Shown here piece by piece: positions 26,575 through 35,800 of a DNA stretch of 64,000 nucleotides. Each line of letters opens with the position of its first letter. The first letter of the stretch is position 1. Both the position numbers and the translations under genes were made by a program. Below the pieces are notes generated by a model, which was given only the letters and a program-made list of their open reading frames with translations, was not told where the DNA came from and did not search any database. Source of the DNA: Geoglobus acetivorans (GTDB lineage: Archaea; Halobacteriota; Archaeoglobi; Archaeoglobales; Archaeoglobaceae); NCBI RefSeq assembly GCF_039641995.1, contig NZ_CP087714.1:1426001-1490000 (forward strand), given 5' to 3'.

Positions 26575-28068
26575 ATGCGCACTGTCACCATATATGACAC
26601 CACTCTCAGGGATGGAGAGCAGATGCCGGGTATCTCCTTTCCCAAAAGTTACAAGATTCAGATAGCTAAACAGCTTGACAAGCTTGGGGTTGATGTTATC
26701 GAAGCAGGTTTTCCTGCCGCTACTCAGGGAGAGTTTGAGGCGGTAAGGGAAATAGCGAACCTTGGACTTAACGCCAGAGTTAGCGGGCTGGCGAGACTTG
26801 TAAATGAAGACATCGACAGGACGATTCAGGCTGATGTGGACATGGTCCACATATTCATTTCAACTTCAAAAATCCAGATTGAGCATACTGTTAAGAAGAG
26901 CAGAGAGGAAATCGTTGAGATGGCCGTGGAGGGTGTGGAATATATAAAATCCCACGGCGTTGAATGCATGTTCTCTGCAATGGATGCCACAAGAACTGAG
27001 GTCGAATACCTGAAAACGATTTACAAGGCTGTTGAGGACGCTGGCGTCGATATAGTCAACGTTCCTGACACGGTTGGAATTGCAACACCCTTTTCGATGT
27101 ATGGACTGATCTCCGAACTTAAAAAAGTTCTTGAGGTTCCGGTGGATGTTCACTGCCACAATGACCTCGGTCTGGCTGTGGCGAATACCTACGCAGCCGT
27201 GAAAGCCGGGGCAGATCAGGTACAGGTTACGATAAACGGTATTGGAGAAAGGGCAGGAAATGCGAGTCTTGCGGATGTTGTCATACTGATAAAAGCGGTT
27301 GAGGGGCTTGAAACGAACATAAAAACCGAATACCTCGTTGAGACCGCAAGGCTGATTGAGAGGCTTACCGGAATCAAACTTCCTCCAAACACCCCTATAG
27401 TTGGAGACAATGCATTCAGTCATGAAAGCGGAATTCATGCACATGGTGTACTGAGCGAGGCAACGACCTTCGAGCCGGGAATCGTAACCCCCGAAATGGT
27501 CGGACACAGGAGGAAGATAGTCGTCGGAAAGCATGCTGGAAGGCACCAGATCAAGAAATTGCTTGAGGATGCAGGATATGCTGTCAGTGATGACGTCCTC
27601 ACGAAGATCGTGGATAAGGTAAAGGAGCTTGGAGATAAGGGCAAGAAGATAACTGATCTGGACGTTATAACTCTCGCCGAGGTCCTGATGGGTGAGGTCA
27701 AGAAGGAAGAGAGAGTCATACAGCTGGATGAGGCTACGGTGATCACAGGGAATAGAATCACGCCAACTGCGGTGATAAATGCTGATGTCAACGGTGAGAG
27801 GAAGATAACCTCTGCTATTGGGGTTGGACCGGTTGATGCGGCTTTGAGAGCTGTTGCTGAGCTTGTAGGGAAGCAGATAAGGATAACTGAGTTCAGGATG
27901 GATGCAATAACTGGAGGGAGCGACGCTCTTGCAGAGGTCTATGTGACGGTTGAGGACGAGGAGGGGAGAAGCTTCACCTCGAGAGGGGCGGGAGCGGACA
28001 TAGTTATGGCGAGCGTGGATGCCGTCATAAACGCAGTGAACTATCTGATGAAAATGAGGAGCAGATGA
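26575..28068 (+). CDS. leuA: 2-isopropylmalate synthase / citramalate synthase family
   Basis: 497 residues. The catalytic TIM barrel shows DTTLRDGEQMPGISF, HCHNDLGLAVANT and NGIGERAGNASL (divalent-metal and acyl-CoA site). The C-terminal ~120 residues are the LeuA regulatory/dimer domain (ITGNRITPTAVINADVNGERKITSAIGVGPVDAALRA), the feedback site for leucine or isoleucine. It condenses acetyl-CoA with 2-oxoisovalerate or, if a citramalate synthase, with pyruvate; the two cannot be told apart safely here. The TATA run AAGTTTTTATTAAG lies about 25-35 bases upstream. It leads a six-gene same-strand string. The last 4 bases overlap tatD. Confidence 0.9.
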   Translation: MRTVTIYDTTLRDGEQMPGISFPKSYKIQIAKQLDKLGVDVIEAGFPAATQGEFEAVREIANLGLNARVSGLARLVNEDIDRTIQADVDMVHIFISTSKIQIEHTVKKSREEIVEMAVEGVEYIKSHGVECMFSAMDATRTEVEYLKTIYKAVEDAGVDIVNVPDTVGIATPFSMYGLISELKKVLEVPVDVHCHNDLGLAVANTYAAVKAGADQVQVTINGIGERAGNASLADVVILIKAVEGLETNIKTEYLVETARLIERLTGIKLPPNTPIVGDNAFSHESGIHAHGVLSEATTFEPGIVTPEMVGHRRKIVVGKHAGRHQIKKLLEDAGYAVSDDVLTKIVDKVKELGDKGKKITDLDVITLAEVLMGEVKKEERVIQLDEATVITGNRITPTAVINADVNGERKITSAIGVGPVDAALRAVAELVGKQIRITEFRMDAITGGSDALAEVYVTVEDEEGRSFTSRGAGADIVMASVDAVINAVNYLMKMRSR

Positions 28069-28814
28069 TGGAGTTAGCCGACATACACTGTCACCTGAAT
28101 TTTGGCAATTTTAAAAAGGACAGAAATGAGGTGATAAGAAGAGCGAAAATTGCAGGACTGTCCTTCATCATCGATTCAGGTTTCGATTACGGTTCGAATG
28201 AAAAATCCCTTATCATTTCGGGCCAGTACGATGGTTATGTCTTTTCGACTCTCGGTTTTTCTCCAAACAGGATTGGAAAGTCTGATTATCGGTACGTTTC
28301 CGGTCAGATTTCGGAGAATCTGGACAGCATAGTGGGGATTGGCGAGATAGGGATCGATCTGAAAAAAGCACAGGCTGAATATGAAACGCAGAAAGAGATA
28401 TTCCTTCATTTTCTTCAGCTGGCTGAGGAGTTTGAGAAACCTGCAGTGATCCACGCAAGGAAAGCCGAGGAGAAGGTGTTTGAGCTTCTGAAGGGCAGGG
28501 ATGTTGTGGCGGTTTTTCACTGCTATACTGGGAGTGAAAAGCTTGCCGAGAGGATTGTGGATGCGGGGATGTACATCTCGCTCTCCACACTCCTATGCTA
28601 CTCTGAAAATGTCCAGAAGATTGCTGAGGTGGTGGAGCCTGAAAACGTGATGTTTGAAACCGACAGTCCCTTTCTTTCCCCTCTTAAGGGCAGAAATGAG
28701 CCTGCAAACGTGCAGCTTGCATATCAGAAATTTGCGGAAATCAAGAACATGAGTGTGGATGAGGTAGCCATTAAACTTATAAAAAATGCAAGAAATGTAT
28801 TCAATATAGATTGA
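28065..28814 (+). CDS. TatD-family metal-dependent hydrolase
   Basis: 249 residues forming an amidohydrolase-like TIM barrel. Metal ligands are visible: ADIHCHLNF (HxH), GEIGIDL (Glu), VIHAR (His), FHCYTG (His) and FETDSPFLSP (Asp). The family contains 3'-5' DNases and other phosphoesterases. The usual length is 250-260, so it is complete. It overlaps the leuA stop by 4 bases (ATGATGG, two possible ATGs). Confidence 0.88.
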   Translation: MMELADIHCHLNFGNFKKDRNEVIRRAKIAGLSFIIDSGFDYGSNEKSLIISGQYDGYVFSTLGFSPNRIGKSDYRYVSGQISENLDSIVGIGEIGIDLKKAQAEYETQKEIFLHFLQLAEEFEKPAVIHARKAEEKVFELLKGRDVVAVFHCYTGSEKLAERIVDAGMYISLSTLLCYSENVQKIAEVVEPENVMFETDSPFLSPLKGRNEPANVQLAYQKFAEIKNMSVDEVAIKLIKNARNVFNID

Positions 28815-28846
28815 TGTCGCATCCATGGCATCGATTGGTGGTGATT

Positions 28847-29350
28847 ATGGCGATAAAGTCCACACTGAGTGTGTCGAAGATTCAGAAGTTTAAGAAAATA
28901 CTTTCGTCGAGAAAAGAGGGTAAAAAACGAATTGGTGTTCTGGTCGATGGTCCAAATGTCTTGAGAAAAGAGTTCAATCTTAATCTAAAAGAAATACGGG
29001 ATATTCTTTCTGAGTATGGAGATATAAAGATTGCAAAGACGTTTCTGAACCAGTATGCTGGAGAGAAGCTTGTTGAAGCCATCGAGAATCAGGGATTCGA
29101 ACCGATAATAACCTCCGGAGATGTTGATGTGAGGATGGCCGTTGAGGCCATGGAGATCATCTACAACGATTCCATTGATGTTCTTGCCCTTGTTACGAGA
29201 GATGCGGATTTCAAGGCAGTCCTCAAAAAGGCCATGGAGCTCGGTAAGGAAACCATAATCATAGGCTTTGAGCCGGGTTTTTCAGCAGCTCTCAAAAACT
29301 CGGCAGATATTGCCATAGTCCTGAATGAGGACGAATATGATGAAGAGTAA
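28847..29350 (+). CDS. NYN-domain protein (TIGR00288 type, LabA-like)
   Basis: 167 residues from ATG 28847, chosen for GGTGGTGATT just upstream. After a basic N-terminal helix comes a PIN-like NYN domain: VLVDGPNVLRKEF (first Asp), SGDVDVRMAVEAMEI and LALVTRDADF (further acidic residues), ending in an acidic tail (NEDEYDEE). NYN proteins are predicted RNA-cleaving enzymes; the TIGR00288 group is archaeal. The gene overlaps the next by 14 bases and is in the leuA string. Confidence 0.8.
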   Translation: MAIKSTLSVSKIQKFKKILSSRKEGKKRIGVLVDGPNVLRKEFNLNLKEIRDILSEYGDIKIAKTFLNQYAGEKLVEAIENQGFEPIITSGDVDVRMAVEAMEIIYNDSIDVLALVTRDADFKAVLKKAMELGKETIIIGFEPGFSAALKNSADIAIVLNEDEYDEE

Positions 29351-30260
29351 GCTCTTCATTTACGAGCATGGAGTATGTGGTGAAAAACTCCCGGAGAGTA
29401 TTGCTGTTGAAGGACTTGCCATGTTTAAGAGCATGCTCGATTTTTCAGAGTACTATGACCTTGTCTCTTTCGTAAGGCCGGAGTTCAGGTCGTTTTTCAG
29501 GTTTGGAGATGGGAATTTTGATGAAGTCCTTGAAATGGCAGACCATGCATTAATTGTGGCTCCTGAAAACGACTGGATTCTGCGCGATCTGACGAAAAAG
29601 ATCGAGAAAGCGGGAGTTGAGAATTTCGGAAGCTCTTCAAAGGCTCTGAGGATAACTTCTGATAAATGGGAACTCTACCGTAAACTAAAAAATAAGGTTA
29701 ATGTTCCCGAAACGTCACTTAACAAGCTGGATGGTGAGTATGTCGTAAAACCAAGAGTGTCGTGTGGAGGAGATGGGATAAAGAAAGGCGGAGAAGTCCC
29801 TCAGGGATATATCGCTCAGGAACTCGTTGACGGAAAACCTTTGAGTTTCAGTTTTTATGTAAACGATGGTGAAATACACCTCCTTAGCGTGAATGAGCAA
29901 ATTCTTGAGGGTTTTGAGTATCGGGGAGCAATAATTCCAGCAGAGTATGACGGAGATGCTGTTGAGGAGGCTATCAGGGCCGTGGAGGTTGTTGAGGGTC
30001 TCAACGGTTTCGTCGGAGTGGATGCTGTTGCCGGCAGTGATACGTTCGTGATCGAGATAAATGGTAGGCTGACAACGCCATCGGTTGCCTTCAAATACGT
30101 TTATGGGATGAGTTATGCCGGAATGAGGGAGATGATACTGAAAAATGGCCATGCGGAGTTCAGACCATTGAGAAGAGTTATGCTTTTGAAAGGTAAGGGA
30201 GATGGTTACGTTCAGCATGGAGAACATTCCATAATTTTAAAAACAATTCAGGAATTCTGA
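29337..30260 (+). CDS. ATP-grasp ligase, likely tyramine-glutamate ligase (MfnD-like)
   Basis: About 307 residues; ATG 29337 and ATG 29340 are both possible. An N-terminal Rossmann-like part (FIYEHGVCGEKLPESIAVEGLAMFKSML) is followed by ATP-grasp motifs: EYVVKPRVSCGGDGIKKG (phosphate loop) and the metal site FVIEINGRLTTPSVAF. The N-terminus resembles the COG1821 group, which holds MfnD, the ligase that joins glutamate to tyramine in methanofuran synthesis. Since Ftr is encoded nearby, a methanofuran role fits. Other ATP-grasp functions cannot be excluded. Confidence 0.62.
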   Translation: MMKSKLFIYEHGVCGEKLPESIAVEGLAMFKSMLDFSEYYDLVSFVRPEFRSFFRFGDGNFDEVLEMADHALIVAPENDWILRDLTKKIEKAGVENFGSSSKALRITSDKWELYRKLKNKVNVPETSLNKLDGEYVVKPRVSCGGDGIKKGGEVPQGYIAQELVDGKPLSFSFYVNDGEIHLLSVNEQILEGFEYRGAIIPAEYDGDAVEEAIRAVEVVEGLNGFVGVDAVAGSDTFVIEINGRLTTPSVAFKYVYGMSYAGMREMILKNGHAEFRPLRRVMLLKGKGDGYVQHGEHSIILKTIQEF

Positions 30261-30266
30261 AGTCAA

Positions 30267-31829
30267 ATGTTTACGATTATCGTTCCCGCTCACAATGAGG
30301 CGGAAAGGCTGGAGGAGAGTATTGAATCACTCGTGAATTTTTTGAGAAAGGAATACGACGAATTCGAAATAATTATAGCTGAAGACGGCTCCACAGACGG
30401 CACGGACAGAATAGCAAGGAGCCTGGAGGAAAAGTACTCTTTCGTCAGGCACCTGCACAGTGAGGAAAGGCTTGGAAAGGGAAGGGCCGTTTTTGAAGCT
30501 GCGAAGATCTCAAAATTTCCTGTTGTTGTGTACATGGATGCTGACCTCTCAACTGATCTGAAACACATAAGGGATTTGCTCAGCGCCATTGATGAGGGTT
30601 ATGACATTGCCGTAGGTTCGAGGCTGGTCAGGGGGAGTGAGATTAAAAGACCGCTGAAAAGAGAACTCCCGTCCAGACTTTACAATCTGCTCGCAAGAAA
30701 AATGCTCGGTTCAAATATAAGAGATCATCAGTGTGGCTTCAAGGCTTTCAGGAAGGATGTGCTGCTCAAGCTCGGAGAATTGGCCAGGGACAACCACTGG
30801 TTCTGGGACACAGAAATACTTGTTCTCGCTCAGAAAAAGGGATACAGGATAAAGGAAATTCCGGTGAGATGGGAACACTATGAGGGAAGCTCAGTTAGCG
30901 TTATTAAAACCTCTCTCTACCTGTTCTCGAGCTTGCTCAGACACTCTGAAAGGGCGTTTCTGTATTTTTCCATAGGGGTTACTCTCCTGATCTTTGCAAC
31001 GCTTGTGTATTTTGCAAATCCAGAAAAACTGGTCCAGTCCTTCAGAGCCCTGAATTATGTAAACATCCTTATCGCATTCATCATGTATCTTGCGTCTTTT
31101 CTCCTCAGGGGTGTGAGGTATGAGCACCTCATGAAAAACATCGGGGGCAGTGCAGGGGTGGGATATGCGGTGATGGCAACCGCCATAAGCCAGACCCTCA
31201 ACATTCTCACGCCGGTGAGGATTGGCGATCTGGGAAGGGCTTACGTTTATTCGAGGAAGGGCGTTTCCTACCAGACCAGCTTCAGCGGGCTTGCTGCTGA
31301 AAGGATATATGATGTGATTGCGATCCTCATAATAGCGTTTTTCAGCATTGCGTTTGTTGGAATGGCGTATTTCAGGATGCTGTTTTATGCAGTCATATTT
31401 CTCGGAATTATAATTGCCGGAGTAATCTTTCTCTCCAAGACAAGGGGATACGTGGCGAAGGTGATGGGGGATGCCAAGGGTCTGATATTTTCGAGAATGG
31501 CGTTGTTTTTCATACCCCTATCTCTCTCCATATGGATGGTCGATGTTCTCGTATGTTACATAGTCCTCAGGTCCTTCTCCGATGCCCCCCTGTATCTCCC
31601 TGCGTTTGCAGTGGCGATGGGAAACGTTGTCAAAATCCTGCCATTGACTCCCGGAGGAATCGGGACGTATGAGGCGACATTGACTCTGATTCTGAGTTCG
31701 TGGATTACACGAGATGAGGCACTCGTCGTGGCGATAGCTGATCATGCCATCAAAAATATCGGCACCCTAGTGCTTGGTTTGCTGTCGTCGATAAAACTGG
31801 GATTGAGTCTGAGGGAGATGAGAAAATGA
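30267..31829 (+). CDS. Family 2 glycosyltransferase fused to UPF0104/LPG-synthetase-type flippase domain
   Basis: 520 residues in two parts. Residues 1-~215 are a dolichyl-phosphate-sugar-synthase-like GT-A fold (TIIVPAHNEAERLEESIESL, DGSTDGTD, YMDADLSTDLKH as DxD motif, DHQCGFKAFRK). Residues ~225-520 are about eight membrane helices with the UPF0104 motifs NILTPVRIGDLGRAYVYSRK, AAERIYD and PLTPGGIGTYEA. It probably makes a lipid-phosphate sugar and helps place it across the membrane for glycan assembly. It overlaps the DUF2298 gene by 4 bases. Confidence 0.88.
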   Translation: MFTIIVPAHNEAERLEESIESLVNFLRKEYDEFEIIIAEDGSTDGTDRIARSLEEKYSFVRHLHSEERLGKGRAVFEAAKISKFPVVVYMDADLSTDLKHIRDLLSAIDEGYDIAVGSRLVRGSEIKRPLKRELPSRLYNLLARKMLGSNIRDHQCGFKAFRKDVLLKLGELARDNHWFWDTEILVLAQKKGYRIKEIPVRWEHYEGSSVSVIKTSLYLFSSLLRHSERAFLYFSIGVTLLIFATLVYFANPEKLVQSFRALNYVNILIAFIMYLASFLLRGVRYEHLMKNIGGSAGVGYAVMATAISQTLNILTPVRIGDLGRAYVYSRKGVSYQTSFSGLAAERIYDVIAILIIAFFSIAFVGMAYFRMLFYAVIFLGIIIAGVIFLSKTRGYVAKVMGDAKGLIFSRMALFFIPLSLSIWMVDVLVCYIVLRSFSDAPLYLPAFAVAMGNVVKILPLTPGGIGTYEATLTLILSSWITRDEALVVAIADHAIKNIGTLVLGLLSSIKLGLSLREMRK

Positions 31830-33661
31830 CTGACGTCATTTCCGGTCTGATAGTTCTTGTTGTAGCTCTAATTTTTCTCTCAAATCTGTTTGAGCATTAC
31901 TATATCTCGAAACTGCTTTCAGTTGTTCTGCTGTCTTTCATAATCTATGCTTTAGCCCATTTCACCGACTTCAGCACGGCATTCATGATTTCCATAATTG
32001 CAGTATCTGCCCCCATTGCTTATCGTATGTGGAAGAGGGGGTTCAGGATAGACTTTGAGGTTGAAGCTGTCTTTATCCTGGCATTTGCATTTTTCCTTTT
32101 CCTGAGAAGCCTTGTTCCTGACATCAACGGGGCGGAGAAGTTCATGGATATGGCATTTCTCAACTCGGTTCTGAATGCAGAACGTTTTCCGCCACCTGAT
32201 CCGTACTTTGCGAGCGGAATGCTGAACGTGTACTACTATTTCGGACACGTGCTTTCTGCGGTGATTGTGAAACTCTCAATGCTCCCCCCCGAATATGGCT
32301 ACAACGTTGCTATGGCGTTTTTTTCGGCTGCAAGTGTGTCTGCCGTTTATGGACTGGCAAGGGATATGGATGTCGGCAAATTTGCGGTTGTTGTCCTTAT
32401 TGCCGGAGTTCCGTATTCTGTTTATGAGCTGTTATCAACTCTTTCGGCGGGAAATCTCCCCGGGTATCTGTTTTACTGGAATTCAACGAGGATATTTTCT
32501 GACAGCACTTTTGGCCATGCCATAACTGAATTTCCCTACTTCAGCTTTATCCATGCAGACCTGCATGCTCACGTTATAGCAATTCCTCTCAAAATACTGT
32601 TTATAGGGATTCTTTACAGGTTTTACAGAGAAAATGAGTACGCTCTTGCAATTCCCCTCATGAATTTTGCTCTTTTTGCGACGAATTCCTGGGATGCACC
32701 TGCTTTCTTTCTGCTATCCTCCGCTTTTCTGATTTACAAGGACAGGAGTTACTGGCCAATCGTGGCTCTGTCTGCAATCCTTATCCTGATCTTCAGACTC
32801 GAAATGAATGCCAATGCGGCCATTCAGCTTTCGACTGAATTCAGCAGTATCGCTGAGTTTTTACTATTCTGGGGCTTCTTTGTAATCCTGCTTTATGCGA
32901 GGTATTATGAGGCTATAAGAGATAAGCCTGTTTATCTTCTGATTGCTGCACTTTCGCCTGTATTTCCTCCTGCCATTTTTTTCCCAATTCTGTTGTATGC
33001 AGCTGAAAAAAGAGAATTTACCGACTTCCTCGTGATGCTTTCGATCCTCACGATCGCTGGATGTGAGGTGGTGGTTATAGATTTCAGAATGAACACGTAT
33101 TTCAAATTCTATCTTCTCGCCTGGACGCTGTTCCTGCCTGCTGCCTCAGAGGGGCTCAGGGTAATTTATGAAAGGCGGAAGAGCATAGCCATACTCATCA
33201 TGGCGCTGATGCTCGTTTACCCTGCTGTCGCAACACCTGTAAGGCACTACAAGCACGAATTCTCTCTGGATGGACTTAAGTTCATGCGGGACAGCTATCC
33301 CGGGGATTATTATGCTGTGAAATTCCTTTACGGAAAGAATGCGGTCGTTATCGAGGGAGTGGAGGGCAGTTATTCCTACGGCGGAAGGATTGCAACCTTT
33401 ACGGGGGATCAGGCAGTCATAGCCTGGCCAAATCACGAGGTGCACTGGAGGAATAACGGCGACGAGCTTTCAGAGAGAATATCTGATGTGAGGGCAGTGT
33501 ACACATCATCGTGTTCAGTTTCGCAGGAAATAGCAAGAAAGTATGGTGCCAGATATATCGTATATGGTGATTATGAGCGGAAACTTTATGGTGAAAGCAA
33601 TTTCAGCTGCATGGAGAAGGTTTTTGATGAATACGGTACTGAAATTTACGAGGTGAATTGA
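31826..33661 (+). CDS. DUF2298 multispanning membrane protein (predicted glycosyltransferase-like)
   Basis: 611 residues, with 12 or more membrane helices over the first ~475 and a soluble C-terminal domain of about 120 residues. The DUF2298 hallmark is PPDPYFASGMLNVYYYFGHVL near residue 135, then HADLHAHVIAIPL and FATNSWDAPAFF. The family is related to GT-C enzymes that use lipid-linked sugars, but no reaction is proven. Its overlap with the GT2/flippase gene suggests a shared surface-glycosylation job. It closes the leuA string. Confidence 0.82.
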   Translation: MTDVISGLIVLVVALIFLSNLFEHYYISKLLSVVLLSFIIYALAHFTDFSTAFMISIIAVSAPIAYRMWKRGFRIDFEVEAVFILAFAFFLFLRSLVPDINGAEKFMDMAFLNSVLNAERFPPPDPYFASGMLNVYYYFGHVLSAVIVKLSMLPPEYGYNVAMAFFSAASVSAVYGLARDMDVGKFAVVVLIAGVPYSVYELLSTLSAGNLPGYLFYWNSTRIFSDSTFGHAITEFPYFSFIHADLHAHVIAIPLKILFIGILYRFYRENEYALAIPLMNFALFATNSWDAPAFFLLSSAFLIYKDRSYWPIVALSAILILIFRLEMNANAAIQLSTEFSSIAEFLLFWGFFVILLYARYYEAIRDKPVYLLIAALSPVFPPAIFFPILLYAAEKREFTDFLVMLSILTIAGCEVVVIDFRMNTYFKFYLLAWTLFLPAASEGLRVIYERRKSIAILIMALMLVYPAVATPVRHYKHEFSLDGLKFMRDSYPGDYYAVKFLYGKNAVVIEGVEGSYSYGGRIATFTGDQAVIAWPNHEVHWRNNGDELSERISDVRAVYTSSCSVSQEIARKYGARYIVYGDYERKLYGESNFSCMEKVFDEYGTEIYEVN

Positions 33662-33792
33662 AAAACCTCTTCGGATGGTGTGAAACAGAACCTGCCGTTG
33701 AAGCACAGCCCTCCGTTACCAATCCAGTACCTGCAGGAATACCAGTGGCATTCTCCGGGCAGAATTTTTCTTTTGTATTTTTCACACAGCAT
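33646..33792 (-). CDS. Small cysteine-rich protein (putative)
   Basis: 48 residues from ATG 33792 with five Cys and one His in the order C-x11-CH-x3-C-x9-C-x4-C (MLCEKYKRK, GECHWYSCRYW, LCFNGRFCF). The spacing could hold zinc or an iron-sulfur cluster. An ATATATAC TATA box lies roughly 30-40 bases upstream inside an inverted repeat ACAGAT-n6-ATCTGT. The frame has no good ribosome site and its end overlaps the DUF2298 stop on the other strand. The open frame extends to 33888. No family recognised. Confidence 0.45.
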   Translation of the reverse strand: MLCEKYKRKILPGECHWYSCRYWIGNGGLCFNGRFCFTPSEEVFQFTS

Positions 33793-33893
33793 GTTATATT
33801 GCAAAATATGCACAGATGTATATATCTGTTTCTGTGTGTCTGAGAGACTGTGTGAACCTCTGCGCATGGACAGGTTGCTAACAGCCATCCACT

Positions 33894-35315
33894 TTAAAAT
33901 TCTATTCCTGCCTTTTCCATGGAGATTTCAAATTCTCTTCTGATCCTGTTCTTTCTGTAACCCATATCGATCCTGTCCCACGGAAATTCATAGTCTGGAG
34001 AAAACCCTTCGAGGAATCTTTCCAGCCGGAATTTTCTGATCGTGCTGAGTCTCACCTTTCTGTCCAGAAAATCTCCCATGCTTTCGTCTCCACGGGAGAT
34101 TACGGTTTGAACTGCAAATCTTTCAATGTTCTCGATTTCCACATCTGCAATTCTTCTCAGCTTGGAATACAGGTAGTCTCTTTTCTTTTTCAGCTCTTTT
34201 ATATTCTCCATTGCGTTTTTCGACAGGTCTCCGCCATAAGGCAGCCACTGAAATGGCGTATGGGGTTTTGGGACAAGCGGGTTTATGGAAACCTGTACAC
34301 TCTTTCCGAGATTTCTTATCTTTTCTACCATCCTCACAATTTCGTCCAGGTCGCTGTAGGTCTCTCCGGGCAGACCGAACATGAAATACAGCTTGATTTT
34401 TTTTGCACTGGAGATTTCTGCCGCCTGCATGACATCTTCTTCGCTTATGCCTTTGTTCAGGACTTCTCTGAGCCTCTCACTTCCTGCCTCTGGTGCGAGG
34501 GTGAGGGTTTTAACGTCGCCGAGAAGCTCTGCATGCTCCTCGTCAAACCTGTCAGCCCTGATGGAAGACGGTGAAACCTCATACCCCATGTTCTGGAGTT
34601 CTGAGACTATCTCAAGGAACTCGGGATGATCGGTGGGCGAGGGGGCTATCAGGGCAACCTTGCCTGCCAGTCCGATGTTCTCCTCGGCTATCTCGATTAT
34701 GCTGTCTCTGCTTCTCCACCTCGGCGGTGAGTAAATCTGTCTGACAATGCAGAACCTGCAACCTCTCGGACATCCCCGCCCCATCTCTATCAGTATTGCC
34801 TTACCGTACGCCCCGTCCGCAACAATCTGCCTCTTCATCTCTGTGTCGAGGCTCACAACTCTTCGTTTGTTCGACAGGGGAAATAGGCCATCCGTTAATT
34901 CGTCCTCTACAATGCTTCTCACGGCATTCTCAGCTTCACCGATGAAAACTCTGTCAAAGTGTTTCAGGTACGGGAACGGGTTCTGGGTTATGCATGGTCC
35001 TCCGGCGATTTTTTTACCTGAGAATCCGGAAGAGCTCAGGATTCTGACTGCGCTGAACGCATCCTCCTCATACTGTATTGAGAACAGCGCCACATCAAAT
35101 TTTTCGAGCGGCGTAGCCGATTCAACACTTCTCAGGCCGTTGAAGACATCTGTGTAAAACCTCTCTGCAATGTATTTTTCTTCTCTGTTTACTTCGAAAT
35201 ACAGTCTCTGGATTCCTGTATTGCTTATCCCGCCAACGTATCTGTTCGGATAGATTACTGCGATTTTCTTGGCTTTACTTGAAAATTTTTTAAAAAAGGG
35301 ATTGAACTCTCTCAT
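33894..35315 (-). CDS. Radical SAM protein with B12-binding-like N-terminal domain (COG1032)
   Basis: 473 residues. Residues ~15-160 form a Rossmann-like domain of the B12-binding type (AVIYPNRYVGGISNTGIQRLYF, ALFSIQYEEDAFSAVRIL, KIAGGPCITQNPFP), though no clear DxHxxG is visible. The radical SAM barrel has GRGCPRGCRFCIVRQ (CxxxCxxC binding the 4Fe-4S cluster) near residue 185, then PEAGSERLREVLNKG and FMFGLPGET. A substrate-binding tail follows. Chemistry is unknown; related proteins do methylthiolation, methylation or rearrangements. It overlaps ilvN by 4 bases, an odd partner. Confidence 0.82.
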   Translation of the reverse strand: MREFNPFFKKFSSKAKKIAVIYPNRYVGGISNTGIQRLYFEVNREEKYIAERFYTDVFNGLRSVESATPLEKFDVALFSIQYEEDAFSAVRILSSSGFSGKKIAGGPCITQNPFPYLKHFDRVFIGEAENAVRSIVEDELTDGLFPLSNKRRVVSLDTEMKRQIVADGAYGKAILIEMGRGCPRGCRFCIVRQIYSPPRWRSRDSIIEIAEENIGLAGKVALIAPSPTDHPEFLEIVSELQNMGYEVSPSSIRADRFDEEHAELLGDVKTLTLAPEAGSERLREVLNKGISEEDVMQAAEISSAKKIKLYFMFGLPGETYSDLDEIVRMVEKIRNLGKSVQVSINPLVPKPHTPFQWLPYGGDLSKNAMENIKELKKKRDYLYSKLRRIADVEIENIERFAVQTVISRGDESMGDFLDRKVRLSTIRKFRLERFLEGFSPDYEFPWDRIDMGYRKNRIRREFEISMEKAGIEF

Positions 35316-35797
35316 TCCAGTGCCTTACTGCCTCTCTGCATCGCTATTTTGCCCGTTCTCGTAACTTCCTTTATTCCGTACTGCTTCATCAGGTCTATGA
35401 ATGCGCTGATCTTGTCTTCATCTCCGGTAACCTCAACTATCAGTGAGTCTCTTGCCACGTCCACTATTCTTGCTCTGAATATGTTGGCTATCTCAATGAT
35501 CTCTGCTCTGCTCTGAGGTGTTGCAGACACCTTTACCAATGCGAGCTCTCTTTCAACCGAATTTTTGCTGACATCACTGACCTTTATGACCTCGATCAGC
35601 TTGTTCAGCTGTTTTGTGACCTGTTCGATTGTCCTGTCATCACCTGAGACGACTATTGTCATTCTCGACACTCCCTGTTTTTCAGTAACTCCGACAGCTA
35701 AGCTCTCGATGTTGAATCCTCGTCTCCTGAATAGCCCCGCAACTCTGGCAAGGACTCCGGGGCGATCTTCAACAAGAACCGCTATGGTGTGTCTCAT
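35312..35797 (-). CDS. ilvN: Acetolactate synthase small (regulatory) subunit
   Basis: 161 residues, standard size. The N-terminal ACT domain (IAVLVEDRPGVLARVAGLFRRRGFNIESLAVG) binds valine for feedback control. The C-terminal domain (RAEIIEIANIFRARIVDVARDSLIVEVTG) completes the IlvN fold. It pairs with IlvB encoded 3 bases upstream. Its stop overlaps the radical SAM ATG. Confidence 0.95.
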   Translation of the reverse strand: MRHTIAVLVEDRPGVLARVAGLFRRRGFNIESLAVGVTEKQGVSRMTIVVSGDDRTIEQVTKQLNKLIEVIKVSDVSKNSVERELALVKVSATPQSRAEIIEIANIFRARIVDVARDSLIVEVTGDEDKISAFIDLMKQYGIKEVTRTGKIAMQRGSKALE

Positions 35798-35800
35798 CTT

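Noticed and set aside
26416-26850. N-terminal extension of the CopZ-like protein
   Set aside because: The added frame runs antisense into leuA and lacks domain sense; ATG 26415 has a good ribosome site and begins the conserved CICG motif.
26866-27546. 226-codon ORF antisense to leuA
   Set aside because: It is a shadow of a well-supported gene; no recognisable motif or promoter.
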